DNA from: Natrinema sp046097095
GTDB lineage: Archaea; Halobacteriota; Halobacteria; Halobacteriales; Natrialbaceae
Assembly (NCBI RefSeq): GCF_046097095.1
Contig: NZ_CP175698.1
Coordinates: forward strand, 3,286,001-3,350,000
Length of the DNA stretch: 64,000 nucleotides
Direction of reading: 5' to 3'
The first letter of the stretch is position 1, and the number at the start of each line of letters is the position of its first letter. This document shows positions 34,288 to 42,598 of the stretch, piece after piece. The notes under the pieces were generated by a model that saw only the letters and a program-made list of their open reading frames with translations, had not been told where the DNA came from and ran no database searches. The translations under genes and the position numbers were made by a program.

Positions 34288-35412
34288 ATGACCCTAGAGG
34301 TCGGCGTTCTCGGCTATCGATTCATGGGGAAAGCGCACGCGAACGCGATGGCGCGGCTTCCGATGTTCTTCCCGGACGCGCCCGAAATCGAACGCAGCGT
34401 CCTCGTCGGTCGCGACGAGGCGGCGTTGGAAGATGCCGCCGATAGGTTCGGCTTCGAGTCGATCTCGACGGACTGGGAGGCGGTCATCGACGACGTAGAT
34501 GCCTTCTACAACCTCGGGCCGAACCACGTCCACCCCGAGCCGTCGATCGCGGCACTCGAGGCCGGCACGCCGGTCTTCTGCGAAAAGCCGCTCGCACCGA
34601 CGCTCGAGGAGGCGGACGTGATGGCCGAGACGGCGCGTGCGGCGGGCGACGACGTTCCGGCCGGCTGCGCGTTCAACTACCGGTTCGTGCCCGCGATCCG
34701 GTACGCGAAGGCGCTGCTCGAGGCGGGCGAACTAGGTGAGATCCGTCACGTCCGCGGGCGGTATCTGCAAGACTGGTTGGTCGATCCCGAGGCCCCGTGG
34801 TCGTGGCGCAACGACGAGGAGCTAGCGGGGTCAGGTACGCTCGGTGACCTCGGCTCGCACTCGGTCGACCTCCTGCGATTTTTGGTCGGCTCGGATGACC
34901 TCGCCGGCGAGATCGAGCGGGTTAGCGGCCACTTGCAGACGTTCGTCGAGGAGCGCCCGGTGGCCGGCAGTGATGAGCGTCGCGCGGTCACCGTCGACGA
35001 CGCCTACACCGCGCAACTCGAGTTCGCTAACGGTGCGATGGGCACCCTCGAGGGGTCGCGCTTCGCGACGGGCCACAAGAACGACCACACCGTCGAGGTC
35101 CACGGCTCCGAGGGGAGCCTGAAGTTCTCGCTCGAGCGGCTGAACGAACTCGAATTGCTCCGTGACGGCAATCGGGGCTACGAGACCATCCTCGTCACCG
35201 ACGAGGACGACCCGTACGTCGACCACTGGTGGCCGCCGGGTCACGTGCTGGGCTGGGAGCACACCTTCGTCCACGAGAACTACGAGTTCTTAAGCGCGGT
35301 CGCGGACGGCCGCGAGTTCGCACCCAGTTTTGCGGACGGACTCGCCGCCCAGCAGGTCCTCGATGCCATCGCGGAGAGCGACGACGAGGGCAGGTGGATC
35401 GCGCTCGAGTGA
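34288..35412 (+). CDS. Gfo/Idh/MocA family oxidoreductase
   Basis: A 374-aa NAD(P)-dependent dehydrogenase. The Rossmann entry is VGVLGYRFMGKAHANA, with Tyr-Arg in place of the usual Gly, and the signature EKP is in FCEKPLAPT. The C-terminal sheet domain carries GTLGDLGSHSVDLLRF. Members oxidise sugars, inositols or their derivatives. The position after the exported GH3 enzyme suggests use of the released sugar, which is inference. In-frame sequence upstream to 34213 is basic and not likely translated. Confidence 0.87.
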   Translation: MTLEVGVLGYRFMGKAHANAMARLPMFFPDAPEIERSVLVGRDEAALEDAADRFGFESISTDWEAVIDDVDAFYNLGPNHVHPEPSIAALEAGTPVFCEKPLAPTLEEADVMAETARAAGDDVPAGCAFNYRFVPAIRYAKALLEAGELGEIRHVRGRYLQDWLVDPEAPWSWRNDEELAGSGTLGDLGSHSVDLLRFLVGSDDLAGEIERVSGHLQTFVEERPVAGSDERRAVTVDDAYTAQLEFANGAMGTLEGSRFATGHKNDHTVEVHGSEGSLKFSLERLNELELLRDGNRGYETILVTDEDDPYVDHWWPPGHVLGWEHTFVHENYEFLSAVADGREFAPSFADGLAAQQVLDAIAESDDEGRWIALE

Positions 35413-35523
35413 AAACGAACGTTTCGACGCGATCCGCCGGCCGGGTCGATCGCGTCGGTCGCGGCCGTCCTACCGGTCGGTCGTCAGAACGACTTTGTAC
35501 GATCGGGACGACGTGACAACTGA

Positions 35524-36012
35524 ATGCCGAGTCGACTGCAGCGGTTCATCGCCGAAGATGGCTGGCTGCTGATCGCGATCGTCACCCTCGCACTGACGAG
35601 TGTCGTCGCGATTTCCGGACTCGGAGTCCTCGCAGCCGCGATTTCGATCATCGGCTGGTTTCTGCTTATGCCGATCCTGCTGTTCTGGGGCGAGGAGATC
35701 GCAACGGCCCTCGAGAACGACGACGCGCCGACGGCGACAGCTAGCGATCCCACATCCGAGGCCGATCCGCTCGACGAACTCAAACGCCGCTACGCAGCGG
35801 GAGAGATCGACGATGCAGAGTTCGAGCGTCGCCTCGAGCGACTCGTCGCAGTCGACGATCTCCCCGACGACGTCCTCGGCGGATCGGACGCTGACGACGG
35901 TCCGTCGGCGTCCGGCGTCGACGTCGATCGGGTCAATCGAGGCGATCCGCTGGCCGACTCGACCGGCGACGATTCCGACGAGCGCGACCGCGAGCGGGAG
36001 ACCGAGCGATAG
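35524..36012 (+). CDS. Two-helix membrane protein with SHOCT domain
   Basis: A 162-aa protein: hydrophobic helices at about 14-55, an acidic linker, the SHOCT motif DPLDELKRRYAAGEIDDAEFERRL (in two parts, about 81-104) and a disordered acidic tail. SHOCT is an oligomerisation module found in many haloarchaeal membrane proteins. Function is unknown. Confidence 0.78.
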   Translation: MPSRLQRFIAEDGWLLIAIVTLALTSVVAISGLGVLAAAISIIGWFLLMPILLFWGEEIATALENDDAPTATASDPTSEADPLDELKRRYAAGEIDDAEFERRLERLVAVDDLPDDVLGGSDADDGPSASGVDVDRVNRGDPLADSTGDDSDERDRERETER

Positions 36013-36074
36013 CTGTGACCGGGGCCGTCGAGCGCCGCGACGGCGAGCGCGTCGCCGGCATCGCTGCCGGCCGC

Positions 36075-36320
36075 TCAGGACTCGATCCGACTGACCGTGT
36101 GGATCTCGTCGTACCTGACGCCCTTGTCGGCGGGCGATTGGCCGTCGATTTCGACGTAGTCGGCCTCGAGGCCGGTCACCTCGCCGGTGACGTCGAGTTG
36201 GTGGTCTTCGGTCCGTTCCGAGTTTCGGATCTCGACGGTGTCGCCGATTTCGACGTGGCTCTGTACCAACTCCGCGGCTCGTCGCTCGTCGGCGTCCGGT
36301 GGAATGGTCAGATCGGTCAT
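36075..36320 (-). CDS. Small acidic beta-rich protein, uncharacterised
   Basis: An 81-aa protein starting MTDLTIPPDADERRAAELV, with alternating beta-type sequence IGDTVEIRNSE, LDVTGEVTGLE and ADYVEIDG, which suggests a small SH3- or OB-like barrel. It is strongly acidic as expected for a soluble haloarchaeal protein. I do not recognise the family. It diverges from the HD-domain gene. Confidence 0.62.
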   Translation of the reverse strand: MTDLTIPPDADERRAAELVQSHVEIGDTVEIRNSERTEDHQLDVTGEVTGLEADYVEIDGQSPADKGVRYDEIHTVSRIES

Positions 36321-36428
36321 GGCGAGTGGGCCATAACGTGGCGATGCGGGTAGCCCTTTAGCCGGAATTCGCAACTCGAGGCGTCGTTCGGACGACCGTT
36401 TTTGTAGGAACCGGCCCAAAGACGACCC

Positions 36429-37664
36429 ATGAAGACCATCAAGGACAGCGTCCACGACCACATTCAGGTCGACGGCGTCGCCCGCGACCTGCTGGACGCC
36501 CCGGAACTCCAGCGGCTCCGGTCGATCAGCCAGCTGGGCACCGTCTCGCTGGTCTACCCCTCGGCCAACCACACGCGGTTCGAACACAGCCTCGGCGTCT
36601 ACCATCTCGCCTGTGAGGCCTTAGAGCATCTCGCGGTCGAGGGCCAACGAGCCGAGCGGGTTCGCGCCGCGGCCATCCTCCACGACGTGGGTCACGGGCC
36701 GTTCAGCCACAATCTCGAGTCGCTCACCTATCGGCGAACGGGCCGGTACCACGACGACGTCCACGGGCTGCTCGCAAACGGGGCGGTCGGGGACGTACTA
36801 CGCGACCACGACCTCGAGCCGGACCGGGTGGCGGATCTCGTCGCCGGCGAGGGCCGGTTCGGCCAGCTGGTCTCGGGGGAACTCGACGTCGACCGGATGG
36901 ACTATCTGGTGCGGGACGCCCATCACACGGGGGTCCCCTACGGAACGATCGATCACGGCCGGCTCGTCCGGGAACTGACCTTCGTCGACGGTGAACTCGT
37001 TTTGGACGAGGGGAACGTCCAGACCGCGGAGAGCCTGCTGGTCGCCCGGGCGCTGATGAATCCGACCGTCTACAGCCACGGCGTCGCTCGGATCAGCAAG
37101 GCGATGCTCCGGCGAGCGGGAGAGCGGCTGCTGAACGCGCCGGCCGCCGACGTGGACGCCGAGGTGCTCCAGCGGATGGACGACCACGATCTGATCGCGG
37201 CGCTCAGGTCCTGCGAGGCGACCGCCGAGTTCTCCCGGCGGCTGGATCAGCGCGACCTGTTCAAACGGGCGGTGTGGGCCGAGATCGACGACGTGCCGGG
37301 CGGGATCATCGAGGCCGACCATGGGACGATCCGCGAGTTCGAGCGAGAGATTGCCGATCGCGCGAGCGCCGATCCGGCGCGCGTCATCCTCGACGTGCCG
37401 AGTCGGCCGTCGATGGCCGAATCGACGACGCGCGTGATGGTCACCGGCGACGTTCGCCGACTCGGCCAGCAGTCGCCACTGGTCGGGGCGCTGCGAGCGG
37501 CCCAGTACTCCCAGTGGCGCCTCGGTGTCTACTCGCCGCCGGCGCTGCGCGACCGGGTCGGCCGGGCCGCTGTGGACGTCCTCGGTCTCGATATCGACGG
37601 CGCACTGGTCAGTGAGGTTCGGGATGGCCCCGACACGACGCTGGACCAGTTCGTCGATCGATGA
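36429..37664 (+). CDS. HD-domain phosphohydrolase
   Basis: A 411-aa protein of the dGTPase/SAMHD1-like HD group. It starts MKTIKDSVHDHIQVDGVARD and has HTRFEHSLGVYHL (metal His53) and AAILHDVGHGPFSH (HD pair at 85-86), then DRMDYLVRDAHHTGVPYG, typical of this branch. It would hydrolyse nucleoside triphosphates or similar phosphate esters with bound metal; the substrate is unknown. TTTTTGTA about 27 nt before the ATG indicates a leaderless mRNA. Confidence 0.88.
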   Translation: MKTIKDSVHDHIQVDGVARDLLDAPELQRLRSISQLGTVSLVYPSANHTRFEHSLGVYHLACEALEHLAVEGQRAERVRAAAILHDVGHGPFSHNLESLTYRRTGRYHDDVHGLLANGAVGDVLRDHDLEPDRVADLVAGEGRFGQLVSGELDVDRMDYLVRDAHHTGVPYGTIDHGRLVRELTFVDGELVLDEGNVQTAESLLVARALMNPTVYSHGVARISKAMLRRAGERLLNAPAADVDAEVLQRMDDHDLIAALRSCEATAEFSRRLDQRDLFKRAVWAEIDDVPGGIIEADHGTIREFEREIADRASADPARVILDVPSRPSMAESTTRVMVTGDVRRLGQQSPLVGALRAAQYSQWRLGVYSPPALRDRVGRAAVDVLGLDIDGALVSEVRDGPDTTLDQFVDR

Positions 37665-37973
37665 CGACCGATGCTCCGGCGTATCGCCCGTACTGGGACC
37701 TCTCTCCCTCGAGCACTCCCACCGACGGAACGGTCGGACTTCCGTCGCCCGATACCGAATGTCGGATGGAGGGTGTATCGGAGACGGCTCCGTTCGGGGC
37801 CGCGGCCGTCGCGGTTCGTCGACGAGACCCTCGAAGCTGATCCGCGCGTCCCCTTCGCCCCGATGGTCGTCAGCGCGCCCGCGTTCGTCTGCTGCCGACT
37901 CGAGTGTTGCCAACTCAAGTCGTCGACCGGCCGACGGCGAATCGTTGAAGGGACTGACCGCGAACGGTCTCGT
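37665..37973. other. Intergenic region between HD protein and amidohydrolase
   Basis: 309 bp. I see no convincing small gene, RNA or repeat. Several frames stay open only because of base composition, and the would-be peptides are basic and Arg/Ser-rich, unlike real proteins here. Confidence 0.5.
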
Positions 37974-39014
37974 ATGGAACGAACGGGAACGATTCTCCGC
38001 GGCCCCGACTTCGACCCCGTCGAGGGGCGCATCGTCGTCGACGAGGACGGTTGCATCGAGGCCATCGAGGAGGCGTCCGTCGAGAGCGACGATATCATCC
38101 TGCCGGCGTTCGTCAACGCTCACACCCACATCGGCGACTCGATCGCCAAGGAGGCCGGCGGTGGCCTCTCGCTCGAGGAACTGGTCGCGCCGCCGGACGG
38201 GCTGAAACACCGGCTGCTCCGGGCGGCCGATCGCGAGGAACTCGTGGGCGCGATGGCGCGGTCGCTGTCGTTTATGCAGCGAGCCGGGACGGCCGCCTGC
38301 CTCGATTTCCGCGAGGGCGACGTGGCGGGCGTTCGGCTACTTGAGGACGCGGCCGAGGGCCTCGAGATCGACGCGATCTCGTTCGCGCGCGGGTCCGTCG
38401 ACGCAATGGGCGCGGGCGACGGCTTCGGCGCGAGCGGAGCCAACGATTCCGAGTTCGACGAGGAGCGCGCGGCGACCCGCGAGGCGGGCAAGCCCTTCGG
38501 TATCCACGCCGGCGAGGTCGACAAAAGCGACATCGATCCGGCGCTGGATCTCGAGCCCGACTTTCTGGTCCATATGGTCCACCCCGAACCGCGCCATCTC
38601 GAGCGGGTCGCCGATCAGGAGGTGCCGATCGTCGTCTGCCCGCGCTCGAACCTGGTGACCGACGTGGGGCTGTCGCCCTACGAGGAACTCAACGAGCGGA
38701 CGACGCTCGCGCTCGGGACGGACAACGTGTTTCTCAACTCACCGTCGATGTTTCGCGAGATGGAGTTCCTCGCGAAGCTCTCCGCGCTGCCGGCGGACGA
38801 AATCCTTCGAATGGCGACCGTCAATGGGGCCGAGATCGCCGACCTCGAGTACGGTCTCCTCGAGCCGGGCCGCGAGGCGCGGCTGCTGGTGCTCGACGGC
38901 GACTCGGACAACCTCGCCGGTGCTCGCGATCCGGTCCGGGCCGTGGTTCGCCGGGCCGGCGTCGACGACGTTCGGGAGGTCGTCTATGGGGCCGACGGCG
39001 AGCGCGTCGACTGA
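37974..39014 (+). CDS. Amidohydrolase family protein
   Basis: A 346-aa metal-dependent hydrolase of the cytosine deaminase/chlorohydrolase-like branch. Metal motifs are FVNAHTHIGDS (HxH), FGIHAGE, LVHMVHPE and ALGTDN. The composite beta-sandwich is split between N- and C-termini. A small ring deamination or amide hydrolysis is expected; the substrate is not identifiable. It converges on the carbonic anhydrase-like gene with 3 nt between stops. Confidence 0.85.
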   Translation: MERTGTILRGPDFDPVEGRIVVDEDGCIEAIEEASVESDDIILPAFVNAHTHIGDSIAKEAGGGLSLEELVAPPDGLKHRLLRAADREELVGAMARSLSFMQRAGTAACLDFREGDVAGVRLLEDAAEGLEIDAISFARGSVDAMGAGDGFGASGANDSEFDEERAATREAGKPFGIHAGEVDKSDIDPALDLEPDFLVHMVHPEPRHLERVADQEVPIVVCPRSNLVTDVGLSPYEELNERTTLALGTDNVFLNSPSMFREMEFLAKLSALPADEILRMATVNGAEIADLEYGLLEPGREARLLVLDGDSDNLAGARDPVRAVVRRAGVDDVREVVYGADGERVD

Positions 39015-39017
39015 CGT

Positions 39018-39518
39018 TCAGTCGAGCCGTTCGGACGTCTCGGCGTGTTCGCTCGAGAGCTCGACGTACCGGTCGGCCGTCGCCCCGAGGTGCGGATCGT
39101 CGATCTCCGTCTTCGGTTCCGCGGGCGTGCCGACGACGAGCGTCGATTCGGGGACCTCGGTGCCCTCGGTGACGACGCTGCCGGCGGCGACGACCGCTCC
39201 CTCGCCGACGTGAGCGCCGTCGAGGACGACCGCGTTCATCCCGACCAGCGCGCGTTCGGCGACGGTCGCATCGTGGACGATGGCGCTGTGCCCGACGGTC
39301 GCGAAGGGCTCGAGTACGGCCTCCTCGTGGAGGACGGCATTGTCCTGGACGTTTGCGCCCTCGCCGACGACGATCGTGCCGTGGTCGCCCCGAAGCGTGG
39401 TGTTCGGCCAGACGCTGGCCTCGTCTTCGATGACGACGTCGCCGATGACGACCGCGGCCTCGTCGACGTACGCGGAGTCTGCGACCCGTGGTTCGATTCC
39501 GTCGAACGAACGTAGCAT
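39018..39518 (-). CDS. Gamma carbonic anhydrase-like hexapeptide protein
   Basis: A 166-aa left-handed beta-helix protein. Hexapeptide turns run from YVDEAAVVIGDVVIEDE to AHVGEGAVVAAGS. Candidate zinc histidines are in LRGDHGTI, VLHEEAV and VGHSAIVHDATV. It would hydrate carbon dioxide or, as for many YrdA/PaaY-like members, have another role. The start MLRSFDG at 39518 matches the usual family beginning; an ATG at 39557 would add 13 residues. Confidence 0.85.
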   Translation of the reverse strand: MLRSFDGIEPRVADSAYVDEAAVVIGDVVIEDEASVWPNTTLRGDHGTIVVGEGANVQDNAVLHEEAVLEPFATVGHSAIVHDATVAERALVGMNAVVLDGAHVGEGAVVAAGSVVTEGTEVPESTLVVGTPAEPKTEIDDPHLGATADRYVELSSEHAETSERLD

Positions 39519-39600
39519 GTCTGCCTCTGTCTCGAGCGCCGTCTTGAAGCTGCTCATCGGAGACTGACCGTCGAGAGCCGATCGGTGGGTCGCCGCGCTC

Positions 39601-39996
39601 TCAGAACGCGTCGCCTTCGAAGCTGGTCTCCGCGTGTAGACTCTCTTTGAGCGCGTCGTGGACCTTACAGAGTTCGAACGCACGCTCGATGATCCCCTCG
39701 CCGGTGTCGTCGTCGACGTCGGCCTCGACGCTGATATCGAACCGGACCGACTCGAGTTTATCGTCGTCGTTGAGTTCGCCCGTCGTTTCGATCTCGATTC
39801 GCCCGAGATCGTCGGCCCCGCGCTGTTGCCCGCCGACCCGGAGCGCCGGGACGTAACAGGAGCCGTAGGCCGCCAGCAGCGACTCGAGCGTATCGGGGGC
39901 GTCCTCGCCGTTAGCGTCGATCGTGGTCTCGAAGTCGCGGATCTCGTTCGTGGCGCTGTACCCCTCGTCGGAGACGGTGGTGACCTGTTTCGCCAT
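39601..39996 (-). CDS. OsmC family protein
   Basis: A 131-aa protein of the OsmC/Ohr fold. The two cysteines expected for thiol-based peroxide reduction are present: in AAYGSCYVPALR (N-terminal) and ELCKVHDAL (C-terminal). It would reduce organic hydroperoxides in the cytosol, or represent the broader YhfA-like group. The start MAKQVTTVSDEGYS is at 39996. It is transcribed in the same direction as the carbonic anhydrase-like gene, with 82 bp between them. Confidence 0.85.
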   Translation of the reverse strand: MAKQVTTVSDEGYSATNEIRDFETTIDANGEDAPDTLESLLAAYGSCYVPALRVGGQQRGADDLGRIEIETTGELNDDDKLESVRFDISVEADVDDDTGEGIIERAFELCKVHDALKESLHAETSFEGDAF

Positions 39997-40220
39997 CGCA
40001 CTCGAGCGATCCACGAGCGGTGCTGTAAACGTTGGTGCTGACGAGACGACCGGTTGATGTCGGGGCCGCACCGCCGCGTCGATGGTCGCCCACGAGCGAC
40101 TCGCGCTCGTCTCGGCGGCCCGTCACGTCCGGTTTCCGGAGCGTCGCGTTTGCAGCGATAGGCCCTGCGTTTGCAGTGGTGGTCGGTTTGCCCGCTGCGC
40201 ACGAACGCGAAACACAGATT

Positions 40221-40415
40221 ATGAGCGGTTTCAACGCGCGATCGGCGAACAAGCTCAGTATCGTCTCGACGGTAATCGACAGCGTGCTGGCGTTCCGGCG
40301 TGGCCGGACGAAGAGCGGCCTCCTGCTCCTCGGTGCGGCGGCGCTCTCGTCCCGGGTTCCGGGCATCGGCACGATCACGTCCCTGGTCCTCCGGCTCGCT
40401 CGGCGGCTCCGATAA
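40221..40415 (+). CDS. Small basic/hydrophobic protein, uncharacterised
   Basis: A 64-aa protein, MSGFNARSANKLSIVSTVID..., with one hydrophobic segment (SGLLLLGAAALSSR) and a basic end LVLRLARRLR. It ends 13 nt before the next gene, suggesting co-translation with that membrane hydrolase. I do not recognise it. Being basic, it is unusual among haloarchaeal proteins, as small membrane proteins sometimes are. Confidence 0.5.
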   Translation: MSGFNARSANKLSIVSTVIDSVLAFRRGRTKSGLLLLGAAALSSRVPGIGTITSLVLRLARRLR

Positions 40416-40428
40416 CTCGAGCGATCGC

Positions 40429-41040
40429 ATGGTCGACGTGACCGGCCACCTCGGAATGGCGCTGTTGTTCGCCGCGCCGGCGTGGATCATCTGGGGCCGA
40501 CGAGCCGCGCTCGGATTTACGGCGTTCGCGCTCGTGACGGCGATGCTCCCCGATACCGATCTGGTGCTTCGGGGGGTTCTCCCCGTCACCCACCATGGCG
40601 TGACCCATACCGTGTCGTTCGTCGTCCTGGTGAGTATCCTCGTCGGCGTCTTCGCCGCGCGGTGGCTCACCGCCTGGCTCAACTCACACCGCTGGATCCG
40701 AAGCACCGAGATCGCGACCGAGACGGTCTTCGTCTTCGCGACGGCAGGGCTGATCGTCGGCGGTGTTAGTCACCTGTTCGCTGACGTGCTCTCCGCACCT
40801 GACATCGCGGCCCCGCTCGAGCCGCTCTGGCCGTTCTATCGCGAGCCGATCATCGTCGACGTCATCTACTACGATTCGCCGATCTGGAATTTCGGGCTGA
40901 TCGCTGTTGCCATCGTCCTCCATCTGATACTCGCCCGATACAGAAGCTACCCGCTCGAGACGCGCTATCGGATCGGTGACCGGAGCGAGAGCGGCGACGG
41001 CGCTCCTGGGCATCCCGCGGCGGGCGACCGGTTCGAGTGA
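40429..41040 (+). CDS. YdjM-type membrane-bound metal-dependent hydrolase (second copy)
   Basis: A 203-aa membrane protein with about five helices and the same pattern as the gene at 8680: GHLGMALL at the N-terminus, MLPDTDLVL, then HHGVTHTVSF, and a later GVSHLFADVLS. The histidines and aspartates form a probable membrane-face metal site. The C-terminal tail is soluble. The substrate is unknown. Confidence 0.75.
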   Translation: MVDVTGHLGMALLFAAPAWIIWGRRAALGFTAFALVTAMLPDTDLVLRGVLPVTHHGVTHTVSFVVLVSILVGVFAARWLTAWLNSHRWIRSTEIATETVFVFATAGLIVGGVSHLFADVLSAPDIAAPLEPLWPFYREPIIVDVIYYDSPIWNFGLIAVAIVLHLILARYRSYPLETRYRIGDRSESGDGAPGHPAAGDRFE

Positions 41041-41119
41041 CCACCCTCTCGCGTCCGGACGCTGGTCTTCGGCGGGCGAACCGCGAAAACGGCCGGGCGA
41101 ACCGCGGCGCTCGTGCCGA

Positions 41120-41848
41120 TCAGGGCTCGAGTTCGAACGGCTCGTCGGCCTCGAGCGCGTGGACCTCGGCGTCGCTTCCCGTCGCTTTGACTTCGCTCTC
41201 GAAGTCTTCGGGGTCCTGCTCGATCGGCGGGAACGTATCGTAGTGCTCCGGGAAGGCGTAGTCGACGTCGAGCCAGTCGACGGCGACGGCGGCCTGCCAC
41301 GGCCCCATCGTGAAGTGATCGCCGATCGGCACCGCCGCGGCGTCGGGCTCTAAATACGGGCCGATGACCTCGCGCATCTCGGTCATAAGGCTGGTATCGC
41401 CGGCGTTGTAGAACGTCGTCGACTCCTCGTCGCTCACCTGCGTCGGCTTGGTGTCGGAAACGACGAAGCCGGCGGGCATTCCGCCGCTCTCGTCGTTCTC
41501 AGTCATGATCCCGTTCGTGTGGTCGGCCCGGACCATGGTGACGTAGGCGTCGCCGCACTCGACGGTCCCGCCGAGGTTCATTCCCATCCCGCCGACGGCG
41601 TCCTCGTACCCGAACTCCGCTTGGCAGTGCGACGTCAACTCCGGCGTCGCGACCAGCGTCGCATTCGAGAACGCGCCGGCGTCGGCAATGTGGTCGGCGT
41701 GGCCGTGGGTCAGCAACACATAGTCAGGCGTCTCGAGGTCGTCGGGCTCGAGGTCCGTTTGCGGATTGTCGAAGAACGGATCCATCAGCAGTTCCGTCTC
41801 CCCTACGGTGACGTGCCACGTCGAGTGGCCGTGCCAAGTGAGCTCCAT
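41120..41848 (-). CDS. UPF0173-type MBL-fold metal-dependent hydrolase
   Basis: A 242-aa protein. It opens MELTWHGHSTWHVTVGETELLMDPF, with the metal motif LLTHGHADHIADAG, then RADHTNG, YNAGDTSLM and PIGDHFTMGP, diagnostic of the UPF0173 (YtkL-like) branch. The reaction is unknown. TTTTAAG on the reverse strand about 30 nt before the ATG indicates a leaderless transcript; the in-frame ATG at 41899 lies upstream of that box and is rejected. Confidence 0.87.
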   Translation of the reverse strand: MELTWHGHSTWHVTVGETELLMDPFFDNPQTDLEPDDLETPDYVLLTHGHADHIADAGAFSNATLVATPELTSHCQAEFGYEDAVGGMGMNLGGTVECGDAYVTMVRADHTNGIMTENDESGGMPAGFVVSDTKPTQVSDEESTTFYNAGDTSLMTEMREVIGPYLEPDAAAVPIGDHFTMGPWQAAVAVDWLDVDYAFPEHYDTFPPIEQDPEDFESEVKATGSDAEVHALEADEPFELEP

Positions 41849-42246
41849 AGCGGGTGAACGATTCGGGCGAAACCAACTTAAAACGGCCGGGGTCGGCAAC
41901 CCGGACGCCGACCATCGATCGTTGCGTCGGAAGTTCGTGCTCTCTTGCGATCTGTAATTAGCGATTGACGGGCTGAGACGGCGTGTACTATCACCAATGT
42001 TTATACGTGCTCTCGGTCGACGATAGAAAGCCGCACGCGAACTGACACACCACGCATGCGGTCCGGGATCACATCCCGGCTGATCGTCGCACGTCCCACT
42101 CCGTCGGCGGCGGCGTCGTTCGGCCTTCCACGCGGCCGACGCTCGTTCGAGCGCTATCGGCCGCGAACACCACGTTCTTCACGGATCGTACGTCACAGTG
42201 AGCCGCAATGCCTGCCGTTTTTTATCCGGGGACCGTAGCGGCGACT
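41849..42246. other. 398-bp intergenic region with a candidate structured RNA
   Basis: The left part holds the promoter of the MBL gene. TTTATA at 42000-42005 is an orphan forward TATA box, followed by two strong hairpins (described separately). The right end holds TTTTTTAT (about 42218-42225), which lies about 26 nt before the ATG at 42247 and is the promoter of the next gene. Confidence 0.5.
42030..42080 (+). ncRNA. Candidate structured RNA or leader (two adjacent hairpins)
   Basis: The first hairpin pairs CCGCACGCG (42031-42039) with CGCATGCGG (42053-42061), eight of nine pairs over a 13-nt loop. The second follows directly: CCGGGAT (42063-42069) with ATCCCGG (42073-42079) over a 3-nt loop. 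The TATA box at 42000-42005 predicts a start at about 42030, the first base before the stem. The 3' end is not visible. No tRNA, RNase P or SRP signature is present. An alternative is a long leader of the gene at 42247. Confidence 0.35.
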
Positions 42247-42510
42247 ATGCTTGCACTGACGCTCGAGGAATTCATGGTGGAGCTAAACGACGGAGCGATC
42301 AAAAACGTCGGCCCGAACAACAAGGCAGCCACGGTCAAACTGTTCGACGTCGAGTCGACCGAGGCCCGGGAGTTCGGCGACAAGCGCGTCAAACTCGTCT
42401 TCGAGGACGAGGACGACAACGAGATCCAGGTCTCGCTGTTCCCGGAAGACGTTCGGGCGCTCGCCGACGATATCGAGACGCTCGAGGAGGAGTCGCCTGC
42501 ATTCGACTGA
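42247..42510 (+). CDS. Small acidic protein, uncharacterised
   Basis: An 87-aa acidic protein: MLALTLEEFMVELNDGAIKN, then VGPNNKAATVKLFDV, FGDKRVKLVFEDEDDNEIQV and an acidic helix. It looks like a compact alpha/beta cytosolic protein; I cannot name the family. The TATA element at about 42218-42225 gives a leaderless start at 42247; the ATG at 42208 lies before that box. Confidence 0.62.
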   Translation: MLALTLEEFMVELNDGAIKNVGPNNKAATVKLFDVESTEAREFGDKRVKLVFEDEDDNEIQVSLFPEDVRALADDIETLEEESPAFD

Positions 42511-42598
42511 TCGGGACGCGGCGTCGGACCCGCACCTCGCTCGGAGTGCGGACGCATTTCGACAACCGTTTTAGGGCGAAACTGCTTGGTCAGAGTAG

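Noticed and set aside
42056..42238. A 60-codon forward frame starting inside the first hairpin
   Set aside because: The peptide is Arg/Ser/Pro-rich, unlike acidic haloarchaeal proteins, and the start codon lies in the stem of the proposed RNA. Non-coding is more likely.
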